NCBI GenBank assembly: GCA_009841335.1 | Contig: VXLY01000082.1 | Span: 22,380-86,379 of the forward strand | DNA length: 64,000 nt | Source: Rhodothermaceae bacterium | GTDB lineage: Bacteria > Bacteroidota > Rhodothermia > Rhodothermales > Bin80 | Reading direction: 5' to 3' | Part shown: positions 21,026 to 29,369 of the stretch, in pieces | Position numbering within the stretch: position 1 is the first letter of the stretch | How the letters are laid out: each line of letters starts with the position of its first letter | Notes under the pieces: model-generated | Databases searched by the model: none | Told to the model about the DNA's origin: nothing | The model's input: the letters and a program-made list of their open reading frames with translations, nothing else | Translations under genes and position numbers: made by a program

Positions 21026-22534
21026 TCAAACATCCACCAGTACACTCCCTGTCATAGTTCCTGGTATTGGCAACCCCATAAGTTTCAAGATCGTGGGCGC
21101 TACATCCCCAAGTTTACCCGACCGTATAGGACCGAGAAACCCATCTCTGATGATCAGATGCGGTACGAGCGCGGTGGTGTGGGCCGTATGGGGTGAGCCG
21201 TCCTCATTGCGCATACAGTCAGCGTTCCCGTGGTCGGCAATAATACTGATACTGTAGTTGGCCGCGCATGCAGCCTCGATTACCACATGCGCCGCCTCAT
21301 CAACAGCCTCCACTGCCTTTACCGCTGCCTCAAATACGCCGGTATGACCCACCATGTCGGGATTGGCGAAGTTCAAGCATATAAAATCAAACTTTTCCTG
21401 TCTCAATGCTTCCGCACAGCGCGTAGCAACTTCGGGTGCACTCATCTCGGGCTGCAAGTCATACGTGGCTACCTTCGGCGAAGCAATTAGAAGACGCTCC
21501 TCCCCCTTGAATAATTTTTCCCGCCCACCACTAAAGAAATATGTCACATGCGGATACTTTTCAGTCTCCGCCACCCGTAACTGACTCAGACCCGCCCTAG
21601 ATACAACTTCGCCCAAGGTGTCTGCGAGGTCCAGCTTGTCAAAAGCAACCGGCAGACCAAATTTCTTATCGTATGGTGTGAGTGTAGCAAAATAAAGTTG
21701 CTCAAAAGTCTCCACTTCAAATTCGGCATCCGTAGGTCTCTGTGTGAATGCATTGACTAACTGACGCCCCCGATCGGCCCTGAAGTTGAAAAATACGACC
21801 GCGTCGCCATCAGTGATAGGGGCCTGTTCAATGACTTGTGGTTCGACAAATTCGTCCGTAACTCCGGCCGCATAACTGGCCTCAAGAGCTTCCGCTGCAC
21901 CTGCTGAAAGCTGCCCCTCTCCCTTTGTGAGCATTCGATAGGCTTTCCGGGTACGCTCCCATCGCCGATCGCGATCCATTGCATCATAACGACCAACAAC
22001 GGTGACGATTCGCGCCAAATGCCCTGCCCTCCGCTCAAACTCCCGTATGTAACGAACACCGCCGTGTGGATCAGCGTCCCTGCCATCAGTGAATGCATGT
22101 ACGCACACCTGTTCACGGGAAAGCCCCTCACGCTGCGCCAATTGGCAGAGCGCTATAAGATGATTCAAATGACTATGAACTCCACCATCAGAAAACAACC
22201 CCATCAAATGCAGCTGCATGTTGCGTGCATGCCGTGCGGCACTGACTAGTACTTCATTCTCGAAGATCGAACCATCCTCAATGGCTAAATCAATGCGCGT
22301 GATCTCCTGATTCACTATGCGTCCGGCACCTAGGTTCATATGCCCTACCTCGCTATTGCCCATTTGTCCGGGTGGAAGTCCAACCGGTCTTCCTGATGCC
22401 TCCAGCGTTCCTTGGGGGTACTTGGCAAACAAACTGTCCAAAAATGGCTTTTTTGCCTTGTGTATGGCACTTACCGCCGGATTCACAGCTATACCGTAGC
22501 CATCCAGGATAATCAGGATATGTTTACTGGGCAT
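21026..22534 (-). CDS. gpmI: 2,3-bisphosphoglycerate-independent phosphoglycerate mutase
   Basis: MPSKHILIILDGYGIAVNP...QMGNSEVGHMNLGAGR; ADHGNAD. Start set at M27 of the track ORF. Confidence 0.95.
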   Translation of the reverse strand: MPSKHILIILDGYGIAVNPAVSAIHKAKKPFLDSLFAKYPQGTLEASGRPVGLPPGQMGNSEVGHMNLGAGRIVNQEITRIDLAIEDGSIFENEVLVSAARHARNMQLHLMGLFSDGGVHSHLNHLIALCQLAQREGLSREQVCVHAFTDGRDADPHGGVRYIREFERRAGHLARIVTVVGRYDAMDRDRRWERTRKAYRMLTKGEGQLSAGAAEALEASYAAGVTDEFVEPQVIEQAPITDGDAVVFFNFRADRGRQLVNAFTQRPTDAEFEVETFEQLYFATLTPYDKKFGLPVAFDKLDLADTLGEVVSRAGLSQLRVAETEKYPHVTYFFSGGREKLFKGEERLLIASPKVATYDLQPEMSAPEVATRCAEALRQEKFDFICLNFANPDMVGHTGVFEAAVKAVEAVDEAAHVVIEAACAANYSISIIADHGNADCMRNEDGSPHTAHTTALVPHLIIRDGFLGPIRSGKLGDVAPTILKLMGLPIPGTMTGSVLVDV

Positions 22535-23408
22535 CCTTGCTTGTTTTCCGACTTGGTTTATCGATACGGTAATCACGCACCACTTTTGATGTACGTCCAG
22601 TCTTGGAGACATACACGTTCATTGAATCGCACTTCGGACAGCTCAGCTGAACAATTCCGGCGCGGTCGGTACGTGAAGCAGGCTCATCAAAGTAATAACG
22701 CCGGGTTGCACAGTAGTAGGCACCCTTTGCCGGATCCAATCCTGCAATGGGCTTTGGGAGACGTTGGACCGCCTCATAGTATGTGCAAACATCCGCTACT
22801 ACGCACTCCCGGCAATCAGGATTACGTGCAGTACAGGTGTACCTGCCATGCAAGATCAGGAGGTGATGTGCCAGTCCCCACATTCCCCGAGGTATCACTC
22901 GTTTGAGACCTCGCTCAACTTTTAATGGAGTGTCTGCCTGACGCACTAGTCCAGTCCGATTGGCAACCCGGAAGACATGCGTATCCACAGGCAGGGCATC
23001 CTGGTCATCAAATGCGACAGACGAAACTACTTGTGCTGTTTTTCTTCCTACACCTGGTAATTTCATCAGACCTGCCTGACTCCTAGGGAGCCGGCCATCA
23101 TGATCCGACATCACCTTGCGCGCCATACCTACCAAGTGCCTAGCTTTATTGTTGGGATATGAGATGGATGCAATAATACTGGCTACATCCTCCGGGGCAG
23201 CCCAGGAAAGCGCGGCAAACGTCGGCCATATTTTGAACAGCGACGGCGCGACTAGGTTAACACGTGCATCCGTGCACTGTGCGGAAAGAATAACAGCGAC
23301 TATGAGCTCATACTCTCCCGAGAAATTGAGCTCACTCTGTGGGCGTGGAATTACTTTAGCGAGCGCGTCAAGTATGATTTGAGCACGCCTCTTTCTGCCT
23401 ATGTCCAT
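22524..23408 (-). CDS. nth: endonuclease III with C-terminal zinc-ribbon-like extension
   Basis: LPGVGRKTAQVV HhH, VDTHVFRVANRTGLV, FeS Cys cluster CTARNPDCRECVVADVC; followed by about 75 extra residues containing CPKCDSMNVYVSKTGRTSKVVRDYRID. Confidence 0.9.
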   Translation of the reverse strand: MDIGRKRRAQIILDALAKVIPRPQSELNFSGEYELIVAVILSAQCTDARVNLVAPSLFKIWPTFAALSWAAPEDVASIIASISYPNNKARHLVGMARKVMSDHDGRLPRSQAGLMKLPGVGRKTAQVVSSVAFDDQDALPVDTHVFRVANRTGLVRQADTPLKVERGLKRVIPRGMWGLAHHLLILHGRYTCTARNPDCRECVVADVCTYYEAVQRLPKPIAGLDPAKGAYYCATRRYYFDEPASRTDRAGIVQLSCPKCDSMNVYVSKTGRTSKVVRDYRIDKPSRKTSKDAQ

Positions 23409-23424
23409 TGACCTCCTGAGCGAC

Positions 23425-24612
23425 ATGCGGTTAACTCATAGAATACTGGCCCTGTTCACACTATTGAGCCTGATCTCGCTCGCACTGAACATGCCCGCCC
23501 GTGCTCAGATATCAGACTCGGCGCGCGTATCGGTATTTACCATCTATCCCGGAGAGGCCATTTACTCTCTCTGGGGACACAGCGCACTTAGAATCTGGGA
23601 CCCGGTGACCGGAACTGATATCTCATACAACTACGGTACCTTCGACTTCAATAACCCGCTGTCGTTCATTGCCCGCTTTGCATATGGAAAACTAGACTAT
23701 CGATTGTCCCTGGAAAATTCGCCTGCCCGGGTTGAATACTCGTGGTTTACAGAAAGGCGCGGCGTTGTGGAGCAGCAGTTGAATCTCACGCCGTCCGAAA
23801 GACAGACACTCTATCAGTATTTGTCCACCAATGCTCTTCCAGAAAACCGGACGTATCGCTACGACTTTCTCTATGACAATTGTGCTACACGGATTCGTGA
23901 TGCACTGGAGTACGCTCTACAAGCTCCTCTGGCCGATTCGATTTCGACTGGGGTGACGTTTCGTGATCTGATCAGGCCCTATGTACACGCACGCCCGGAT
24001 CTGGATATGGCTATCAATCTTGCCATGGGACTCCCCGTAGATCGTTTTGCATCACAAAGAGATCTAGCCCTCTTGCCAATTGAGTTGCAAGCTTTGCTGC
24101 AAAATGCACAGACTGGAACTGGCGCTCCATTAGTTCTTGTGTCTGATACACTCTTTGGCAGCCCTGTGACTCCCGAGATTCGCCGATCATTGTCTCTTCC
24201 GACAGGCATAGCCTGGCTTATCTTCGCGGTGGCGTTTGCCTACTTTCTGCGTGACCTTCGCGAACCCCGTCAACGCATATTTGATCTAGTATTCCTCTCC
24301 ACAGTAACGCTTATAGGACTCTTGGTTGCCTTCTTCTGGCTTGTATCTCTACACGCAATCACGAGACCAAATCTGCACATTATGTGGGCATGGCCGCTGC
24401 ACATTGTCCCGCTCTTCCTCTCCCGTCGTTCCTTTGTGACCGTTTACTGGTGGTGCGCCGCCGCCAGTGCCGTGGTGTTCGCACTGGGCTCGGCGTGGTG
24501 GCCACAGACTTCACCGGCTATAGCCCTACCTCTTGCACTGGCAGTAGCAGTACGTTGCATAAATCTTGCCAGGGTACCGCGTACGGGATTTGAACCCGTG
24601 TTACCGGCGTGA
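23425..24612 (+). CDS. DUF4105 / Lnb-N-like membrane protein
   Basis: IYPGEAIYSLWGHSALRIWDPVTGTDISYNYGTFDF...YRYDFLYDNCATRIRD plus C-terminal TM segments. Confidence 0.78.
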   Translation: MRLTHRILALFTLLSLISLALNMPARAQISDSARVSVFTIYPGEAIYSLWGHSALRIWDPVTGTDISYNYGTFDFNNPLSFIARFAYGKLDYRLSLENSPARVEYSWFTERRGVVEQQLNLTPSERQTLYQYLSTNALPENRTYRYDFLYDNCATRIRDALEYALQAPLADSISTGVTFRDLIRPYVHARPDLDMAINLAMGLPVDRFASQRDLALLPIELQALLQNAQTGTGAPLVLVSDTLFGSPVTPEIRRSLSLPTGIAWLIFAVAFAYFLRDLREPRQRIFDLVFLSTVTLIGLLVAFFWLVSLHAITRPNLHIMWAWPLHIVPLFLSRRSFVTVYWWCAAASAVVFALGSAWWPQTSPAIALPLALAVAVRCINLARVPRTGFEPVLPA

Positions 24613-24646
24613 AAGGCCGGCGTCCTAACCCCTAGACGAACGCGGC
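24575..24646 (-). tRNA. tRNA-Glu (UUC)
   Basis: Reverse complement GCCGCGTTCGTCTAGGGGTTAGGACGCCGGCCTTTCACGCCGGTAACACGGGTTCAAATCCCGTACGCGGTA folds as a cloverleaf; anticodon TTC. Confidence 0.93.
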
Positions 24647-24660
24647 AGATATCAATAAAG

Positions 24661-24736
24661 GGGTGACCGAGGGGACTTGAACCCCCGACCTCCAGGGCCA
24701 CAACCTGGCGCTCTAACCGCCTGAGCTACGGTCACC
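24661..24736 (-). tRNA. tRNA-His (GUG)
   Basis: Reverse complement GGTGACCGTAGCTCAGGCGGTTAGAGCGCCAGGTTGTGGCCCTGGAGGTCGGGGGTTCAAGTCCCCTCGGTCACC; anticodon GTG. Confidence 0.93.
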
Positions 24737-24789
24737 GTTTTTGTCCAGCCCGAAATTTACACAAGAATGACGGATAATAACTAAATGGG

Positions 24790-27144
24790 CTAACGAATGA
24801 TCGCAACCTTGCCATATGAATTTCCCTCATCGTTTCTGCCCTGAGCAACAATCAAATACATACCGGAAGGAACCAGTTGGCCATTCTGGTCGCGACCATC
24901 CCAACTGATGCGCCCCCCACGGGCCTGCATCCGCCGAATAAGTTCTCCGTGCACAGCAACAATTGATATTTCTGTTTCCGAAACCAACCCCTCAATGTAA
25001 ATTTGAACTTCTGTCTGCCCGTGGATTTCAGCCGGATTCGGATACACAAATAGATCCTGCGCCTCTTCGGCAGGCTGTATCGCGTCACCTAATAAGCTAA
25101 CCAATCCCTTGTCAGTACCCAAAAAAACACGTCCGGTTAACGCTTCAACCGCTGCAGTGATCACGACATCAGAAAAAAGCGGGGAGTTGTCGGCTCTATG
25201 ATGCTCAACCAACTCAAACCCTACCCCCTCTGAAAGCAAGTACGCACCCTCAGGCGTAGCCATCCATAACCTGTTCGACGGATCAACTGCGATATCATTC
25301 ACTGCCAGACCATTCAATACATAGGACCCTAATGTTCGATCCTGCCAAATGGGCCAAACTGCGGCTATGGAAGGATCATTTGCCGAAAAGGCGGTGCTTC
25401 GGAAATAGGCCGGACCTTCATTCGTGCCGACCCAGATCCTACCGGACAGATCTTCGGTCAATGAATAGATCTGAGAGCCCGGAAACCCAACTCCATTTGA
25501 ACCCGGTTCAGAATAGTAGGTGCATACATCGTCCGATCCGTCCTCTGGCGTGTCATTTGTATCCAGCACAAGCACCCCCCTTGTTATCATCAGGTTACCT
25601 TGATCCAGAAGAACGATCCATTTTATCCCGTTTGAATCTACAAGGATATCTCCCAACGCAGTCGTCTGGGACGTACCACTACATTGGGGCGGCAATAGTC
25701 TAGACCATGTTCCGTCTGCCGAACGTACATGTAACGGGTAGGGTGAGATAGTATTGGTAACCCACAACGTTCCGTCCTGCTCACTTGCAACTCCACCTAC
25801 AATGATATAACTCTGCGTTCCGGCAGCAGGAAGCAAAGTCGAATTAGACTGATCGTAAACAGTAACAACATCCTCTGGTGATACGCGAGCCAAGCCGGCA
25901 CCGCGAGAAGCTGCCCAGGCATTGCCCTGGCCGTCTACATGCACACGCCAATAGCTGCCTCTCCCACTTAATTCCTCTACGAAGCGTCCCGTGAAGTTCG
26001 TCCAGTCATTCCCAGACTTCATACGATAGAAGCCAGATCTCGGAACACCCAGTTGGGCGGCCGCCCAAAGATTGCCATCGGGGCTGATAGCTAGATCTCC
26101 AAAAGGAGAATCAAATGGACCCGCGGGGTATAGCTCTCGGCTGACAAGATCCAGTGATGTAGCACTTCCTGCCTTGATATAGTGACTCAGTCCACTATCG
26201 GCATCCCCGAGCCATACATTCCCCGAAGCATCAACCCCGACTGATTGTAAATCTTCGTACCCGCTGACCGGAATTGACTCCACGCCATTGACATCATATG
26301 CGCGTAAGCGGAACTGCGTTACCGCAAGTACCTGATCATCTAGTATGTCCAGATCCAGGATAGGGCGAGTATTGGTGCCTACACGCTCATACATACCATT
26401 TGTCGTTCGTTTGCCCAATCCGGCGATCGTGCCAACGTACAGACGATCATGCTGATAAACGAGATGTGTAACCTTGGTATTTGGAAAGAAACTTCGTTCT
26501 GATGTCCACGAACTTGGATCCTGTAGGCTTTGCCCCGAAAGTGATGCAAATGCTACCCCCGCATCGGTGCCGAGCCACAAACCCCGTTCTCCACTGGGAA
26601 TAGTGCTTACAGCAACATCATTGACGGCCGTAGCAGCTGTAAATGTCCCTACTCTACTGTAAGTATCTCGAACTTCGTTGTCTACAGGATCAAATACAAC
26701 CAGTCCAAATCCCGTTGCAATGAGCAGGCTATCCCCCAGCACCTCCATGGCGTTGATTGTCTTTGTTGGGAATCTCTCGCTACGATATATGTCGAAAAAA
26801 GAGATTACCTCGCCCGTAGAAACATCAAGCCGGTCAAATACGCCGTTCACATAACCAACCCAAAGCACCTGCCGCTTTGTATCCCAAGCAAGGGCCTGCA
26901 CATTTATATCATACAAACCCTCGGCAGCAGTGTAACGATTGATCTCACCGTTGCCTGAATCATAACTGAATACTCCGCCTGTTGAAGCTACCCAGATTAC
27001 TCCACTGTCTGCGGTTGAAAGCCCCGTAACCTCACGAAAACTGGTATGGGCTGTCCAAGAGCGAGAATTCTGAGCGTGAGCCAACTGGGCAAGCACAAGA
27101 ACACAAAAACATGCACCAATGCACTTAAATGGACTCATCATCAA
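24790..27144 (-). CDS. porZ: PorZ-like two-beta-propeller protein with T9SS-type C-terminal domain
   Basis: N-term SWTAHTSFREVTGLSTADSGVIWVASTGGVFSYDSGNGEINRYTAAEGLYD; propellers; C-term YPNPAEIHGQTEVQIYIEGL...GMYLIVAQG. Confidence 0.7.
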   Translation of the reverse strand: MMMSPFKCIGACFCVLVLAQLAHAQNSRSWTAHTSFREVTGLSTADSGVIWVASTGGVFSYDSGNGEINRYTAAEGLYDINVQALAWDTKRQVLWVGYVNGVFDRLDVSTGEVISFFDIYRSERFPTKTINAMEVLGDSLLIATGFGLVVFDPVDNEVRDTYSRVGTFTAATAVNDVAVSTIPSGERGLWLGTDAGVAFASLSGQSLQDPSSWTSERSFFPNTKVTHLVYQHDRLYVGTIAGLGKRTTNGMYERVGTNTRPILDLDILDDQVLAVTQFRLRAYDVNGVESIPVSGYEDLQSVGVDASGNVWLGDADSGLSHYIKAGSATSLDLVSRELYPAGPFDSPFGDLAISPDGNLWAAAQLGVPRSGFYRMKSGNDWTNFTGRFVEELSGRGSYWRVHVDGQGNAWAASRGAGLARVSPEDVVTVYDQSNSTLLPAAGTQSYIIVGGVASEQDGTLWVTNTISPYPLHVRSADGTWSRLLPPQCSGTSQTTALGDILVDSNGIKWIVLLDQGNLMITRGVLVLDTNDTPEDGSDDVCTYYSEPGSNGVGFPGSQIYSLTEDLSGRIWVGTNEGPAYFRSTAFSANDPSIAAVWPIWQDRTLGSYVLNGLAVNDIAVDPSNRLWMATPEGAYLLSEGVGFELVEHHRADNSPLFSDVVITAAVEALTGRVFLGTDKGLVSLLGDAIQPAEEAQDLFVYPNPAEIHGQTEVQIYIEGLVSETEISIVAVHGELIRRMQARGGRISWDGRDQNGQLVPSGMYLIVAQGRNDEGNSYGKVAIIR

Positions 27145-27713
27145 GGGGCATCCGTGCGGTTATGGGGAATTTTCTGTAACAGATCGCTCATTTCTAGAGC
27201 AGCTAACGCTGCTTCTTTTCCCTTATGGTTTGGACCGGGTGTCGAACGATTCCTTGCCTGTTCAAGAGTTTCGGTGGTGATGACTCCCAGCGCTACTGGA
27301 ACTCCCGTCCTCAGTGCCACCTCCTGCAACCCATTGATTGCCGCATTGCTTATTGCCTCAAAATGATACGTTTCTCCCCGAATTACAGCCCCCAAAGCGA
27401 TGACGGCATCATAACGGCTGGAACTGATCATTCGCTCAACTGCAAGCGGCAACTCAAATGCCCCCGGACACCAGACAATGTCAATCTTGATGACATCATA
27501 TGAGGAAAGCGTTTCCAAACAGCCTTTCAGTAAATCCAGTGTGATTGATTTGTTGAACCGGCTCACGACAATTCCGAACTGAGCATCTGTAGATCGAGCC
27601 GGCGCTCCTTTGAATTCTGATACAACGCTTGTCCCACCACTTGACAGTATTTTCTGATCTTCGCTCACACATCCGCCACGCTCCTCTTCTGACTTTACTG
27701 GATCAATTCGCAT
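27141..27713 (-). CDS. ribH: 6,7-dimethyl-8-ribityllumazine synthase
   Basis: FGIVVSRFNKSIT; WCPGAFELPLAVERM; ALGAVIRGETYHFEAISN; N-terminal part of the ORF may be over-extended. Confidence 0.93.
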   Translation of the reverse strand: MRIDPVKSEEERGGCVSEDQKILSSGGTSVVSEFKGAPARSTDAQFGIVVSRFNKSITLDLLKGCLETLSSYDVIKIDIVWCPGAFELPLAVERMISSSRYDAVIALGAVIRGETYHFEAISNAAINGLQEVALRTGVPVALGVITTETLEQARNRSTPGPNHKGKEAALAALEMSDLLQKIPHNRTDAP

Positions 27714-28123
27714 AAAATCCCCTTTGCTGAATTACGGTTCCGATATGTCTGACTACCTATGCCGACATCCCTGCAATCGGTGCAATGAAGCATGTAATGA
27801 AAGATGCTTACTATCTTTCGTGGACAATGGCTTATCCCGACCTGACCGAGTGATACGCAAAATTGGCCTGTTAGTGCTGACCGCAAACAATACATGGCTG
27901 CGATCATCTCGCATCGCACACAGACTAGACATAACTTCCAAATTGCTATACTTCCCTCATCCTTGTACACAAAGAAGGGGGCTTCCTCGCAACAAGTAGC
28001 GGCGACATCCGTCAATCTTGTCATTGACTGCCTGCAAGGGGGTGAGGATGGCAATTATACAGCGCACCATTACACTCTGACTACAGCAAGACATGATGTA
28101 TCATAACCTCAAAAGGAGCTGAT

Positions 28124-29116
28124 TTGCAAAAAAACAGTATCCAGATTTGGGTTCCAATTGTGCTCAGCCTCGCTGTTCTGGCAGCGATCGCATTATTCAC
28201 AGTTGAACCCGATACTTTACCACTGCTTGGACAAACCCGATGGGGGCTTTTGGCGTTGGCGCCGTTCGTTGTTGGTTTGCGCGTGATATTCGGAGCATGG
28301 CGCCTCCATTACATTGCAAAGGGGTTTTTGAAATTCAGCGCTGCACTCCGTGCACAACTGGCGTGGGATTTCTTTTCCTGTATCACGCCCTCTTCAATTG
28401 GAGGAGGTCCAATCGTTCCAGCCTACATTGCAAAAGATTCACGAGTCTCCCTGGGGGATTCTTCTGCAATTATGCTGTTTGCTATGCTCCTGGATCAGAT
28501 ATGGTTTGCCTGTGCCATTGTGGTCGTCCTGCTGAGCACAACTTCGATTGACGTTATCCCTGACTCCTTGGGGAATATTGGTATGCTCACATTAATCACC
28601 TATTTTCTAGGGTATCTGGCATGGGTCATCATTTTCGCGTATGGTGCACTGAAGAAGCCAGAGGTATTGTCATGGGTGGTTCGACGGGTCTTTATGTTGC
28701 CTGGGCTCAGGCGATTCGGCAGCAAAGCTGATTCAATCCTACAGGACCTACAAGAACGTGCAACCATCCTTCGATCCCAGCGTCTGGTGTTTTTTTTGAA
28801 CGGTTTTGGGTTGACCCTATTGGCCTGGGCAAGCCGTTATGCACTTGTAGTGCTCATTGTAGCAGCTACTGCCCCCGAGATCGACTATATCCTCGCGGGT
28901 TTGCGTTCAATTGTAACGATGCTCGGCGCGCTCGTTGTACCTACCCCAGGGGGAGCTGGCGGTGCAGAAGGATTATTCGCTTTACTCGTTGGGCCGCTGC
29001 TGCCTCAAGCCTTGGTCTCCCCCGCTGCCCTTATCTGGCGCGTGCTAGGGTACTATGTATTTCTGGCAGCAGGCGCGTACCTAACACTGGACAGTGCACT
29101 GCGCAACCATAAGTAA
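28124..29116 (+). CDS. UPF0104/lysylphosphatidylglycerol synthase TM-region family protein
   Basis: Hydrophobic multi-TM; WDFFSCITPSSIGGGPIVPAYIAKDSRVSLG and PTPGGAGGAEGLF motifs; TTG start preceded by AAAGGAG. Confidence 0.8.
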   Translation: MQKNSIQIWVPIVLSLAVLAAIALFTVEPDTLPLLGQTRWGLLALAPFVVGLRVIFGAWRLHYIAKGFLKFSAALRAQLAWDFFSCITPSSIGGGPIVPAYIAKDSRVSLGDSSAIMLFAMLLDQIWFACAIVVVLLSTTSIDVIPDSLGNIGMLTLITYFLGYLAWVIIFAYGALKKPEVLSWVVRRVFMLPGLRRFGSKADSILQDLQERATILRSQRLVFFLNGFGLTLLAWASRYALVVLIVAATAPEIDYILAGLRSIVTMLGALVVPTPGGAGGAEGLFALLVGPLLPQALVSPAALIWRVLGYYVFLAAGAYLTLDSALRNHK

Positions 29117-29296
29117 TCAGAACCGCCACAATCGCCTGTTCTGTCTGCCCAGGTGGATACTAATAGCGTATCCTAGTTTCACCTTTTTATAGCGCTATGA
29201 ACTAGCGCAGTTAGATTAATGAAGCCCCCCCACAATAATTCTTTGGGTTCCTACGACTGCAATAATTTTTGGCACCGAACACCTCCTCAAATCCGT

Positions 29297-29332
29297 GATT
29301 GGGAATTCGGTAGGTCCTTCATCCCGGGAAGT
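29297..29332. repeat. ghost CRISPR repeat beyond the recognisable array end
   Basis: GGTAGGTCCTTCATCCCGGGAAGT (29309-29332) matches old-type CCCAGGCCTTTCAGCCCGGGAAAT at 17/24 positions; 37 bp from the next repeat, i.e. in register. Confidence 0.55.
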
Positions 29333-29369
29333 CTAAGTACCGCATCCCGCTCATGATAAACGAATTCGC

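Noticed and set aside
27714-28106. Several small ORFs between ribH and the UPF0104 gene
   Set aside because: No recognisable protein motif, inconsistent frames; more likely noncoding upstream sequence.
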